Of a stretch of 64,000 nucleotides of DNA, positions 33,359 to 41,776 are shown piece by piece. Below the pieces are notes generated by a model. The model was not told the DNA's origin. It worked only from the letters and a program-made list of their open reading frames with translations, and did no database searches. Numbering within the stretch: the stretch's first letter is position 1; each line of letters starts with the position of its first letter. A program made the translations under genes and the position numbers. Source of the DNA: Aeoliella sp052161615 (GTDB taxonomy: Bacteria; Planctomycetota; Planctomycetia; Pirellulales; Lacipirellulaceae); contig NZ_CP197417.1 in the NCBI RefSeq assembly GCF_052161615.1, forward strand, positions 682,001 through 746,000. The letters are read 5' to 3'.

Positions 33359-34783
33359 CTACTGCCGAATCGCTTTCCCCTCGTTCGTCAGCTTCAAAAT
33401 CATGTCGGGGCCATTCAGGATCACGTAGACGTTGCCATTCGGATCGCACTGGACATCACGGACGCGGCCGGCGTTTTTGAGCAAGAGCTCTTGATGGATC
33501 ACGCGGTCGCCATCGACTACCAACCGGCGGAGCTCTTCGTGGCCGAGGCCGCCAACGAGTAAGTTGTTCTGCCACTGCGGGAACTCATCGCCCTGGCAGA
33601 ACCGCGTGCCGCAGACGGCGATCGAGGGAACCCAGTAGAGCACGGGTTGCTCGGTCCCTTCGAGCGTCAGGTTCTCGCTGATCACTTCGCCTGTGTAGTC
33701 GAGCCCGTACGTGGTCTTGGGCCAGCCATAGTTCGCGCCGGACTTCAGGATGTTCACTTCGTCGCCACCCATGGGACCATGCTCGGTCTCCCAAATAGCG
33801 CCCGTCTCGGGATGCACGGCGAGGCCCTGCGCGTTGCGATTGCCGTAGGTGAAGATGGTTTTGAGACCCTTCTCGCCGTCGGCAAAAGGGTTGTCCTCGG
33901 GCACCGTGCCATCGGGCCAGACGCGGTGCACCTTGCCGTTGGGCCAGCGGGTGTCTTGGGCTTGCTCGCCAACGCCGCGGTCGCCGATCGAGATGAGCAA
34001 ATGCCCCTCGTGATCGAACGCCAGTCGGCCGCCGTAGTGATGCCGAGTTTGGGTGTAGCTGAAGTCCGGCGCGGTGAACACGTCTTGCTGCTCGACCCAT
34101 TGGTGATCCTGGATGCGACCTCGCACGACTCGCGTCATTGTCAGCGGACTCCGCGCGGTGGCACCCGGCTTGGTGTCGGCGAACGCCAGGTACACCCAGC
34201 CATTCTCGGCGTAGTCGGGGTCGAGCGCCACGTCCATGTAACCACCCTGGTTCTCAGCGTTGGGTACCGGCGTGCCACGGATGGGATCGGGATGCAGCTT
34301 GCCGTTGAGAATCACCCGCAAACGACCGGGCCGCTCGGTGACGAGTGCCGTGCCATCGTCGGCGAACGCGATGCCCCAAGGTGTCTCGAGCCCTTCGGGA
34401 ATCCACTTCTCAACGCCAACGTCGTAGTGGCGCGTGAGCAGCTTCTCGGGAACCGGCGGACGCTCCACCCCCGCGCGGTTTTGGGCTTCCTTAATGAATG
34501 AAATGACTTGGCGAATCTGATCGTCCGACATCACGGTGCGGTATTCGGGCATTCCGACCGACGAGATGCCGAACTTGATGTTCCGCATCAGGTCGCCATC
34601 GCTACGTCCGAACTGCCAGTTGCCATCGACCATGCTCTGCGTGTTGCCACCGGTGAGGTCCTTGCCGTGGCACTGGGCGCATCGCTGTTGGTAGATGGCC
34701 TCGCCAGCGGACTGCGCCAATGTGGTGGACGACAACAACGCGAGCACTCCGAGCGACAGCAGCGTCCGAATCATCGATGGCAT
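33359..34783 (-). CDS. Cytochrome c-PQQ-type sugar dehydrogenase
   Basis: A 474-residue secreted protein. A signal peptide (LLSLGVLALLSSTTLAQ) is followed by a cytochrome c domain with CAQCH at 35-39 and a Met-ligand region near SSVGMPEY. Residues about 120-470 form a beta-propeller of the glucose/sorbosone dehydrogenase (GSDH, PQQ-type) family: ETPWGIAFADDGTALVTERP, GGRLAFDHEGHLLISIGDRG, WETEHGPMGGDEVN. It probably oxidises a sugar in the periplasm and passes electrons through its own haem. ATG 34783 or 34774 are both possible starts. Confidence 0.88.
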   Translation of the reverse strand: MPSMIRTLLSLGVLALLSSTTLAQSAGEAIYQQRCAQCHGKDLTGGNTQSMVDGNWQFGRSDGDLMRNIKFGISSVGMPEYRTVMSDDQIRQVISFIKEAQNRAGVERPPVPEKLLTRHYDVGVEKWIPEGLETPWGIAFADDGTALVTERPGRLRVILNGKLHPDPIRGTPVPNAENQGGYMDVALDPDYAENGWVYLAFADTKPGATARSPLTMTRVVRGRIQDHQWVEQQDVFTAPDFSYTQTRHHYGGRLAFDHEGHLLISIGDRGVGEQAQDTRWPNGKVHRVWPDGTVPEDNPFADGEKGLKTIFTYGNRNAQGLAVHPETGAIWETEHGPMGGDEVNILKSGANYGWPKTTYGLDYTGEVISENLTLEGTEQPVLYWVPSIAVCGTRFCQGDEFPQWQNNLLVGGLGHEELRRLVVDGDRVIHQELLLKNAGRVRDVQCDPNGNVYVILNGPDMILKLTNEGKAIRQ

Positions 34784-34837
34784 GACCAAGTCTCATGAAA
34801 TGCAAAAGGAAGTAAGTTTGAAAACTAGTCGAGCAGC

Positions 34838-35788
34838 CTAGGGCGTATCCGAGTCGGCGTGCAGGCCTTCGCCGCGGGTGCCTTGGCGGCGGTGAATCTC
34901 AGGGTCGATGTCGTAACTCACCAGCCGCACCGAGGCATCGGCAAATGCAAAGTAACAGCCGGCGACGTGCGCGGCACCAAAGCGCGTGTGCCCCGCGACT
35001 TCGCCGTCGGGGATGGGTGGCAGATTGAGCGCCGTGTAACGCGAGGTGTCGTTGCCATGCCCCAAGAAAGCGTGCTGGTCGTCCCCCCAGTCGTAGCCCT
35101 CGGGCGTGCAGCGTTTCTCGCCGACTAGGTAAGTTTGCGAAGTGCCGTCGGTGATCTTGGCGGTGCTCACTTCGCTGCGAGGATAGAGCACGCCGGTGGC
35201 CTTCGCCGTGTTCTTCCAGTCGTACACGCCATTCTCGGCGTCCTCGAGCTTCTCGGGGCCGAGGTCGCCAATGATCAGATCCCCCGCGTTCGCGGCGTAG
35301 TCGGTCTTGAACACCATGGCGGTTGGCTCGGCGTTGCGGACTTCGTGCGAACCACCGTAGGGATACGTGGCCAGTTGCCGGCGGCTCGGGCAGTTGAGCG
35401 AAGCAATTGGAGTCGTGGCAACTTGTGCGGCCAGCGTTCGCTTTACCGAATCGCTCGCGCCGCGGCCGAGGGCTTTCAGTGAGGTTTGCTCCAGGTAGGG
35501 CAAAATCGAAAACGCCCAACCGCCGGGCTGCTTGCGCCCGGAACCTCGATCGGGGTCGCCCGTCCAGACGTAACCCCAACCGCCGCTCGGAAAATGCTTG
35601 ATCGCGTCGTGGTGCGAGTACATCGCGATGGCGACTTGCCGGAGGTTGTTTTGGCAACTCGATCGCCGCGCCGCTTCGCGTGCCGATTGCACTGCGGGAA
35701 GAAGCAGAGCGACCAGGATACCAATGATGGCGATCACCACCAGCAGTTCAACCAACGTGAAGCCACGCAGATGGCGGGGGTTAGGCAT
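34838..35788 (-). CDS. DUF1559 prepilin-like protein
   Basis: A 316-residue protein from ATG 35788. The N-terminus has the type IV prepilin/pseudopilin cleavage motif RGFTLVELLVVIAIIGILVA (processing before Phe10) and a helix, followed by the DUF1559 domain characteristic of planctomycetes. Its C-terminal hallmark is H-x-G-x-x-F-A-DGSVRF, here GAAHVAGCYFAFADASVRLV. Such proteins are thought to be secreted through a type II/IV-like machinery; their role is unknown. Dozens of paralogues per genome are usual in this group. Confidence 0.93.
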   Translation of the reverse strand: MPNPRHLRGFTLVELLVVIAIIGILVALLLPAVQSAREAARRSSCQNNLRQVAIAMYSHHDAIKHFPSGGWGYVWTGDPDRGSGRKQPGGWAFSILPYLEQTSLKALGRGASDSVKRTLAAQVATTPIASLNCPSRRQLATYPYGGSHEVRNAEPTAMVFKTDYAANAGDLIIGDLGPEKLEDAENGVYDWKNTAKATGVLYPRSEVSTAKITDGTSQTYLVGEKRCTPEGYDWGDDQHAFLGHGNDTSRYTALNLPPIPDGEVAGHTRFGAAHVAGCYFAFADASVRLVSYDIDPEIHRRQGTRGEGLHADSDTP

Positions 35789-36014
35789 GCTGACTTTGCG
35801 AGGCTGGCCGGGGGGCGGGGGCACCGCGGCCACACCAGCCGCGAAGCCTCGGCAGTATAAACCATGTCCCCGCGCCGCACCACAAGCTCGAACACGCTCG
35901 GCAAGGTCTATCACCGCCACGATCTGGGCGGATTTCGTTTGAACTATTTGCGGGAATGGGAATAATTCAAAGCGAGGGGCTCGGCAGGCCCCCAATTCAC
36001 GGGGAGTGACGGTC

Positions 36015-36977
36015 ATGGATTTCCAACAGCTCAAATTTCGAGTATTCGCCGCGATCGCAATCGCGAGCATGGCGTGGTCGGACGATTCGCTCGCTCAGAT
36101 GATCCGCACCGCTCCCGATATCGAGACGCCGCGCAACTACCAGCCCGGCACCGGCGTCGATCGCAACGGCATCAAGGCCAATCCCTCGCGGCGACGCACC
36201 ACTCACTACACCGTCCCCGGCGGCGGTTACTACTACGGTTGGTACCCCGACCGCTACACCTACTATGACGACTCCTTCTACTACGGCGGCAACTACCTTT
36301 GCCCGTACTGCGGCGGTCGTTGGTGCAACGGCCGATGCCGCAGCTGGGGGCCGATCTACTACCCACCCGTGGCGGGCGACGCGGGGGCGATCTTCGGTCC
36401 GCGTGCGGTTCGCGACTTCCTAGGGGTCGATAACAACAACGCCGGCGGTGGCGGCAATCTGAATCCAATCATCCAAGCCGCAGCCCAAGCACCGGCCGCT
36501 CCGCCCAAGCTCAGCAATCCCACGGCTCGCGCCCGCGCGTGGAAGTTCGTCGACTATGGCGATCGTCAGTTCAAGCGTGGCGACTATCGCCAAGCGGTCG
36601 AGCGTTATCGCAAGGCCCAGGCCCAAGCCCCCGACGTGGCCGACATCTACTTCCGGCTGGGCTTTGCCGAGATGGGGGCGGGTAAGTACGGCGAGGCGGT
36701 TTCAGCGATTCGCAGCGGACTGCAGCTCAAGCCCGATTGGCCCAACTCGGGGTTCGTGCTCGAAGAGCTTTACCCCACGGCCGAAACGAAGCGCGAGGTT
36801 TTTCGCCAGCTGCACACGTACCTCGACCAGAACCCCAACGACGCCGACGCCCAGTACCTGCTCGCGGTATTGCAGTACTTCGATGGCCAGAGCGAGGCCG
36901 CCGAGGTCCGATTCCGCCGCGTCGTCGAGCTCACCGGCGTCGACACCCACGCCAGGGCGTTCTTGCCAAACGAGTGA
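36015..36977 (+). CDS. Exported TPR protein with Tyr/Gly-rich segment
   Basis: A 320-residue protein from ATG 36015 with GGGGAG upstream. Signal-like N-terminus (FRVFAAIAIASMAWSDDSLAQ). Residues about 65-115 are rich in Tyr and Gly (GGGYYYGWYPDRYTYYDD) with a CPYC/CNGRC cluster. The C-terminal half has at least three TPR-type helices (KFVDYGDRQFKRGDYRQAVE, DIYFRLGFAEMGAGKYGEAV, DAQYLLAVLQYFDGQSEAAE), which bind partner proteins. Function unknown; orphan gene divergent from the DUF1559 gene. Confidence 0.8.
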   Translation: MDFQQLKFRVFAAIAIASMAWSDDSLAQMIRTAPDIETPRNYQPGTGVDRNGIKANPSRRRTTHYTVPGGGYYYGWYPDRYTYYDDSFYYGGNYLCPYCGGRWCNGRCRSWGPIYYPPVAGDAGAIFGPRAVRDFLGVDNNNAGGGGNLNPIIQAAAQAPAAPPKLSNPTARARAWKFVDYGDRQFKRGDYRQAVERYRKAQAQAPDVADIYFRLGFAEMGAGKYGEAVSAIRSGLQLKPDWPNSGFVLEELYPTAETKREVFRQLHTYLDQNPNDADAQYLLAVLQYFDGQSEAAEVRFRRVVELTGVDTHARAFLPNE

Positions 36978-37091
36978 GGCTCCCTCCATACTCGGTAGGG
37001 GAGAGGCCTTCGTCAAAACGCGGCTCGTGGAAACGCACAGCAAGTTTCCCGTGATCGCCCAGGGTCTCTCCGCACCGACCGTGGAGATACG

Positions 37092-38147
37092 ATGCTCAGG
37101 ACCCTCACCCACCTACTTTCCCTCATCCGCTTCAGCCACACGCTGTTCGCGCTGCCGTTCGCGCTGATGAGCGCAGTGATGGCCTGGTGGTTGACGGCCG
37201 GCCTTACTTGGGGTGGCGATGTCGTCCTCTACAACAGTTACGTCGGCATCGGATCATGGACAATTCCGATTCCATCCGCTCTCGCGAATCTACTACTACC
37301 CTTGTCTGGTATGGAGAGTGGTTCAGAGGTTACTATCGCCGACCGCCTCACCGCCTTCTATCACGCCATCCGCTGGCAGGAAGTCCTCGGAATCCTCCTC
37401 TGCATGGTCTTCGCCCGCAGCGCCGCAATGGCCTTTAACCGCCTCGTGGATCGAAAGATCGACGCCGGCAATCCTCGCACGGCTGGCCGTCACATTCCTG
37501 CCGGAATCCTTAGCGTCGGCGCGGTCACCGCCTTCACCATCACTTGCGCCTTCGCGTTTATCGCCGGCACGTTATTGTTCCTCCCCAACAAGCTCCCGCT
37601 CTACCTCAGTGTCCCCGTGCTCGCGTTCCTTTGCGGCTACAGCCTCACAAAGCGTTTCACGTCGCTCGCCCATTTCTGGCTGGGCGCGGCGCTCGCGCTC
37701 AGTCCCATCGCCGCGTGGATTGCGATTCGGGGCGAAGCGGTCATGGCCAATCCGTTCGATTTGATGCCCGCCGTGGTGCTGGGCGGGGCGGTGCTGGCGT
37801 GGGTCGCGGGGTTCGACATGCTCTACGCCTGCCAGGATTTCGAGTTCGACCGCGACGCTAAACTGCACAGTATCCCCGTACGCCTCGGCATCCGCGGGGC
37901 CCTGCGTCTCGCCGCGGCGTGCCACGCTGCGACGGTGCTGCTGCTAGCCGCGCTGCCGGTGGTCTACCCACCCCTCGGCGGGATATACTACCTGGGCGTC
38001 GTCGCCGTGGCCGGGCTGCTCGCCTACGAGCACTGGCTGGTCCGCCCCGACGACCTCGCCCGAGTGAACACCGCCTTCTTCCACGTCAACGCCGTGATCA
38101 GCATCGGCATGCTGGTCATTACGTTGGTGGACCTAATAATCGTTTAG
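37092..38147 (+). CDS. UbiA-family prenyltransferase (probable MqnP)
   Basis: An integral membrane enzyme attaching a polyprenyl chain to an aromatic ring. The 351 residues include the first Asp-rich motif NRLVDRKID (116-124), AGNPRTAGRHIP, and the second motif YACQDFEFDRDA. It is longer than the usual 285-300 because residues about 40-95 form an insertion between helices 1 and 2 (GGDVVLYNSYVGIGSWTIPI onward), whose DNA is less GC-rich. mqnE follows in the same direction, so the futalosine-pathway prenyltransferase role (MqnP) is the best inference; 4-hydroxybenzoate transfer is the alternative. Confidence 0.88.
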   Translation: MLRTLTHLLSLIRFSHTLFALPFALMSAVMAWWLTAGLTWGGDVVLYNSYVGIGSWTIPIPSALANLLLPLSGMESGSEVTIADRLTAFYHAIRWQEVLGILLCMVFARSAAMAFNRLVDRKIDAGNPRTAGRHIPAGILSVGAVTAFTITCAFAFIAGTLLFLPNKLPLYLSVPVLAFLCGYSLTKRFTSLAHFWLGAALALSPIAAWIAIRGEAVMANPFDLMPAVVLGGAVLAWVAGFDMLYACQDFEFDRDAKLHSIPVRLGIRGALRLAAACHAATVLLLAALPVVYPPLGGIYYLGVVAVAGLLAYEHWLVRPDDLARVNTAFFHVNAVISIGMLVITLVDLIIV

Positions 38148-38171
38148 AGCCCAGCGGGAGTCGCCGGTTTG

Positions 38172-38360
38172 TTTTAGCCACGGATGGACACGGATATGCA
38201 CGGATAAGAAGCCGCCTATTCCCTACCTGAGACGTTCACATGTTTGGCATCGGACATATCGAGTTGGTAATCGGCATCCTATTGTGCCTACTAGCGGCCC
38301 AGCGCTGAGTCGAGCTCCTTCCCCATCCGTGATAATCCGTGTCCATCCGTGGCTAAATAA
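38172..38360. repeat. TAGCCACGGAT inverted repeat with inserted micro-ORF
   Basis: TTTAGCCACGGATGGACACG at the left faces CCGTGTCCATCCGTGGCTAA at the right. These are the same outer arms as 10652-10812, but the middle is different and contains a 22-codon frame (38240-38308). A CTTGGCGTCTTTGCGCC unit follows at 38368-38395. Confidence 0.8.
38240..38308 (+). CDS. Possible 22-residue hydrophobic micropeptide
   Basis: ATG to TGA encodes MFGIGHIELVIGILLCLLAA plus QR. The opening MFGIG-x-x-ELV-x-x-L-x-x-LL is the pattern of the TatA/TatB N-terminal helix, but the protein ends before the amphipathic helix, so it cannot be a complete Tat component. It could be a remnant of a tatA-like gene, a small membrane peptide or chance. 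No clear ribosome binding site. It sits inside a palindromic repeat between the UbiA-family gene and mqnE. Confidence 0.25.
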   Translation: MFGIGHIELVIGILLCLLAAQR

Positions 38361-38405
38361 AACAACCCCTTGGCGTCTTTGCGCCTCTGCGTGAATCAAT
38401 CAAAA

Positions 38406-39551
38406 ATGCTCCGAACCACCACCGAGATCCTGAAACCCATTCGCGACAAAGTCGAAGCCGGTGAGCGGCTTACGACCGAGGACGGGCTGTTGCTCGAATC
38501 GCCTGAAGTGCCGCTGCCCGAGCTGGGCGAGCTCGCCAACTTGGTGCGCGAGCGGAAGAATGGCAACGCCGCGTACTACAACATCAACACGCATCTCAAC
38601 CCCACGAACATCTGCGTCTACCGCTGCACGTTCTGCGCGTTCCGCAGCGACCTGCGCGAGGCGAAGGGGTACTGGATGAACGACGAGCAGGTGCTCGCTC
38701 GCGGGCAGGAAGCCGTCGACAACGGGTGCACCGAGATGCACATCGTTGGCGGCCTGCATCATCAGGCGAAGTACGAGTGGTACCGCCAGGTCGTGTCGGT
38801 GCTGCACGATGCGTACCCCACGCTCCACCTCAAGGCGTGGACGCCGGTCGAGATCGACTGGTTCTGCCGGCTCACCAAGAAAGACATCCGCTGGGTGCTC
38901 GAAGACATGCGCGATGCGGGCCTTGGCAGCCTGCCGGGCGGCGGGGCGGAGATTTTTCATCCTGAAGTTCGCAACCAAATCTGCGAGCACAAAGCCGACA
39001 GCCGGCGGTGGTTCGAAACGCATCGCACCGCGCACGAACTCGGCCTCAAGAGCAACTGCACCATGCTCTACGGCCACATCGAGCAAGCTTACCACCGCAT
39101 CGACCACCTCGTTCGCTTGCGCGAACTGCAGGACCAGACCGGCGGGTTCCAGACATTCATCCCGCTGGCGTTTCATCCCGAGAACACCAAGCTTGGCGAC
39201 GAGCGAAACATCAAGAAGCCATCGAGCTTGATGGACCTTCGCGTGATGGCGGTCAGCCGGCTGATGCTCGACAACATACCGCACATCAAGGCCTACTGGA
39301 TCATGCTCGGCGTGGGCACCGCGCAGGTCGCGCTCGCCTACGGAGCCGACGACATTGACGGTACCGTGCGGCACGAACTGATCTACCACGACGCCGGCGC
39401 AACGACCCCCGAGATCATGTCGGTCGCCGAGATCGAGCAGTTGATCCGCGAAGCAGGCCGCGAACCAGTCGAACGCGACACGCTCTACCATCGCGTCGAG
39501 CGAAGCGCCGCGGGCTGGCAGGCCAAAGAAGCCATCGTCGCCGCGGTGTAG
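38406..39551 (+). CDS. mqnE: Aminodeoxyfutalosine synthase
   Basis: Radical SAM enzyme making aminodeoxyfutalosine from 3-[(1-carboxyvinyl)oxy]benzoate and SAM, an early step of the futalosine route to menaquinone. The 381 residues from ATG 38406 carry the [4Fe-4S] motif CVYRCTFC (70-77, CxxxCxxC), YYNINTHLNPTN before it, and MqnE-type MHIVGGLHHQAKYEWY and LPGGGAEIF. Placement beside the UbiA-family gene supports a menaquinone cluster. A repeat separates the two, so an operon is not certain. Confidence 0.95.
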   Translation: MLRTTTEILKPIRDKVEAGERLTTEDGLLLESPEVPLPELGELANLVRERKNGNAAYYNINTHLNPTNICVYRCTFCAFRSDLREAKGYWMNDEQVLARGQEAVDNGCTEMHIVGGLHHQAKYEWYRQVVSVLHDAYPTLHLKAWTPVEIDWFCRLTKKDIRWVLEDMRDAGLGSLPGGGAEIFHPEVRNQICEHKADSRRWFETHRTAHELGLKSNCTMLYGHIEQAYHRIDHLVRLRELQDQTGGFQTFIPLAFHPENTKLGDERNIKKPSSLMDLRVMAVSRLMLDNIPHIKAYWIMLGVGTAQVALAYGADDIDGTVRHELIYHDAGATTPEIMSVAEIEQLIREAGREPVERDTLYHRVERSAAGWQAKEAIVAAV

Positions 39552-39553
39552 CT

Positions 39554-39687
39554 ATAGCCACAAAGAGGTGCAAGAAAACACAAAAAGGCTATCAGCTCGG
39601 AGGAGTGTGGGACAGATTCGTGCCCTTCCTTCGGCTAAACATCCACTTGTGTTTTCGCGGCTTGTCGTGCCTTTTCGTGGCAATTCA
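39554..39687. repeat. AGCCACAAAGAGG composite palindrome
   Basis: AGCCACAAAGAGGTGCAAGA at the left faces GTCGTGCCTTTTCGTGGC at the right, with AAAACACAAAAAGG against CTTGTGTTTTCG inside. Same architecture as 18194-18338. It follows mqnE and precedes the convergent Tad gene, so it may function as a terminator. Confidence 0.65.
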
Positions 39688-39752
39688 CTAACGTGGCTGA
39701 CCTACTGGTGCGCCTCGAATTCCGGCGAATTCGGCTGCCGTTAGCGCGCAAC

Positions 39753-40463
39753 TTACAGCCCCAGCAGCCAGCCTAAGAAGCCGCCGAGGCCGCCACCTCC
39801 GTTGCCATTTCCATTGCCGGAGTTGCCGTTCCCGTTTCCATTGCCGTTGCCTGAATTTCCGTTTCCATTCCCGTTTCCATTCCCATTCCCGTTACCGTTG
39901 CCGGAATTTCCGTTGCCGTTACCGGAGTTTCCATTCCCGTTGCCATTGCCGTTGTTTCCCGAGTTGCCGGGCACATTGCCGCTATTCTTGCCCAGCGAGC
40001 CGAGCTTATCTTCCATGTTCTCGTACGCCGCGGCGAGCAGGTCGTCCATCTCGGCGTCGGTCTTTGCTTCACGTGGAATGGTCGTGATCTTGTGGATGAA
40101 GTCCCCCACGAAGTACTTCGGCGTCACGTAGCCATTGCGGGCGTCGAGCGGTAGCCGCAGGCCCACGGTCACCACCTTCGTGTCGTCGGTCACCACGGGG
40201 GGCTCGACTACCACGTCGGCAGCCGACACGCCGACCATCCGCAGTTCGTTCATCACCACCGCGCGAATGTCGTCGGCCGTGGTCCCCAGGATGATTCCTT
40301 TGCGAGCCCCTTCGGCCGCCGCGATCTTCGCCGAGTTGATCAGCACGTTCGCGCGACTGAACTCAATCGCCGCAAATACGATCAGCAATAGGATCGGCAG
40401 CGTGATAGCAAACTCAACCGTCGTAGCACCACGGCGGGACGGAAGGGGACGTGAAGTGATCAT
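39753..40463 (-). CDS. TadE-family pilus protein with Asn/Gly repeat tail
   Basis: A 236-residue minor-pilin-like protein of the Tad (Flp pilus) system. RRGATTVEFAITLPILLLIV (about 11-30) is the TadE signature, a short basic stretch then a membrane helix with a conserved Glu. Residues 160-222 are an almost pure Asn-Gly repeat with occasional Ser, ending in a Gly/Leu-rich hydrophobic tail. The repeat is encoded by a 6-bp-periodic tract. It is the last of three Tad genes transcribed in the same direction. No ATPase or secretin genes are in the window. Confidence 0.88.
   Translation of the reverse strand: MITSRPLPSRRGATTVEFAITLPILLLIVFAAIEFSRANVLINSAKIAAAEGARKGIILGTTADDIRAVVMNELRMVGVSAADVVVEPPVVTDDTKVVTVGLRLPLDARNGYVTPKYFVGDFIHKITTIPREAKTDAEMDDLLAAAYENMEDKLGSLGKNSGNVPGNSGNNGNGNGNGNSGNGNGNSGNGNGNGNGNGNGNGNSGNGNGNGNGNSGNGNGNGGGGLGGFLGWLLGL
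39798..39986. repeat. Intragenic 6-bp tandem tract encoding Asn-Gly
   Basis: A degenerate hexamer of the form (C/T)CCGTT(G/T)CC-type codon pairs repeats about thirty times inside the TadE gene. Synonymous variation between units suggests that it is old and selected at the protein level, but length changes by slippage are plausible. Confidence 0.8.
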
Positions 40464-40507
40464 AGTACTAACTTAGGGTGACTTCGTTCGAGATAGATGG
40501 GGGATAC

Positions 40508-40590
40508 GAATGACCAATGACGAACTTTCAATGACCAACGAGGTTCGCATGCGAGTTCATTGGTCATTGAAAGTTCGTCATTGGTCATTC
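40508..40590. repeat. Perfect 30-bp inverted repeat, GAATGACCAATGACGAA family
   Basis: Arms 40508-40537 and 40561-40590 are exact reverse complements with a 23-nt loop. The element occupies most of the 156-bp gap between the two Tad genes. Related elements are at 41690-41772 and 51631-51709. In an mRNA it would be a very stable stem-loop within the tad operon. Confidence 0.9.
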
Positions 40591-40619
40591 TTCGATCTGG
40601 TGCTATCCCTGAAGGACGT

Positions 40620-41660
40620 CTACTGGGTCAACTGCGTCGGCAAGGTTTTCGCGATGGTCCGGAACACTTCGGCGAGCTGCGAGCCGTTCGACGCGTGGAA
40701 CGTCTTGCCGCCGGTTTCGTTGGCGACCGCCAGCATACGAGGCTTGTCGGCCGAATTGCCGAACGTGATGGTGTGGACGGTGATGCCCTTCTTGGCCGCT
40801 TCACGGGCCCACACAATTGGCTCGGTGCTGGTATTGTGATTGCCGTCGGTCATCAGCACGATAATCGGTGCCGACAGGGTGCGATGATTCTTCCCCATCA
40901 CGCCGTCGATCCCTTTCTGAAGTCCCAGGCCAATCGCCGTCATGCCGTCAGCCTTTAGCTTGTTGACATCCTTGCGAATGTTGCTGTAGTTGGTGTCGAG
41001 GTTGCGATCGAGCGAAGCATTCGAAGCGTAACTGGCCAATGCCACCTGCTCGTCCGACGAAGTGTCTTCGAGTTCATCAAGGAACACGTTCACCGCGTTC
41101 TTCAGGTCCTTCAATGGCTGGCCTTCCATCGATCCCGAGCGGTCGAGCACTAGGCAGATGTCAACGTTCATGAACGTCGACGTCGCGGTGATGGTTGGCT
41201 CAAAGTTATCAACACCATACAGCCGGCTGAAGAATAGTCCCACGCCGCCACTGCGTGACGACTCACGGCGATCGCCCAGCACCTGCACCGAGTTAAGGGG
41301 TTGACCACCATTCGTAAACACCCACTGGCCCGCGGCGTTACGCTCGGACCGGCCCACCAGGATGTCACTGGTCTTCAGCTTCAGCGGCTGACCGGCCACG
41401 TTGTTTCGCTCGGCCATCGCCACCGCAGCCGCACGGGCGTCCGCGGCATTCTCCGTTTTCGCCAGCTCAATCGCGCCGGCGCGCGCCGCCACGTCGGTCG
41501 CCGCGCGAAGCTCCGCCCGCGTGTTCTGCATGAACGCCAGGTCCACCGAGAACCCCAGCATCACGATCAACACGGGAAGCAAGATAGCAATCAGCGGCAA
41601 CATCGCACCACGGCGGGCGCGAAGCGTACTGGAGTGTGAACGAAGATGAGGAAGGAACAT
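40620..41660 (-). CDS. TadG-like protein with von Willebrand A domain
   Basis: A 346-residue protein. The N-terminus RRGAMLPLIAILLPVLIVML is the TadG-type membrane anchor (about 17-40), followed by a DUF2134-like region (AELRAATDVAARAGAIELA). Residues about 165-340 are a VWA domain with the metal-binding DRSGSM (173-178) and a T-D-G-x-H motif (LMTDGNHN). The VWA domain probably presents an adhesive surface on the pilus or envelope. It lies between two TadE-like genes, same strand. Confidence 0.9.
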   Translation of the reverse strand: MFLPHLRSHSSTLRARRGAMLPLIAILLPVLIVMLGFSVDLAFMQNTRAELRAATDVAARAGAIELAKTENAADARAAAVAMAERNNVAGQPLKLKTSDILVGRSERNAAGQWVFTNGGQPLNSVQVLGDRRESSRSGGVGLFFSRLYGVDNFEPTITATSTFMNVDICLVLDRSGSMEGQPLKDLKNAVNVFLDELEDTSSDEQVALASYASNASLDRNLDTNYSNIRKDVNKLKADGMTAIGLGLQKGIDGVMGKNHRTLSAPIIVLMTDGNHNTSTEPIVWAREAAKKGITVHTITFGNSADKPRMLAVANETGGKTFHASNGSQLAEVFRTIAKTLPTQLTQ

Positions 41661-41689
41661 GGTCCGGAACTCTCAGGGAAAACTCGGGG

Positions 41690-41772
41690 AATGACGAATG
41701 ACGAATTAGCAATGACCAATGAATACAGGCTCTGGGAGTCAGCTACTGGTCATTGGTCATTCGTCATTCGTG
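41690..41772. repeat. GAATGACGAATGACGAA imperfect inverted repeat
   Basis: Second member of the GAATGAC family, with a deletion in the right arm. It fills the 116-bp gap between the TadG-like and TadE-like genes almost completely, ending 4 bp before the stop codon of the latter. Confidence 0.75.
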
Positions 41773-41776
41773 CTTG

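Noticed and set aside
38400..39491. A 363-codon frame antisense to mqnE
   Set aside because: The sense strand carries a full radical SAM enzyme with its CxxxCxxC motif; the antisense product has no recognisable pattern.
39798..39986. CRISPR-like periodic tract
   Set aside because: The period is 6 bp without spacers and the tract is in frame in a Tad gene, encoding Asn-Gly.
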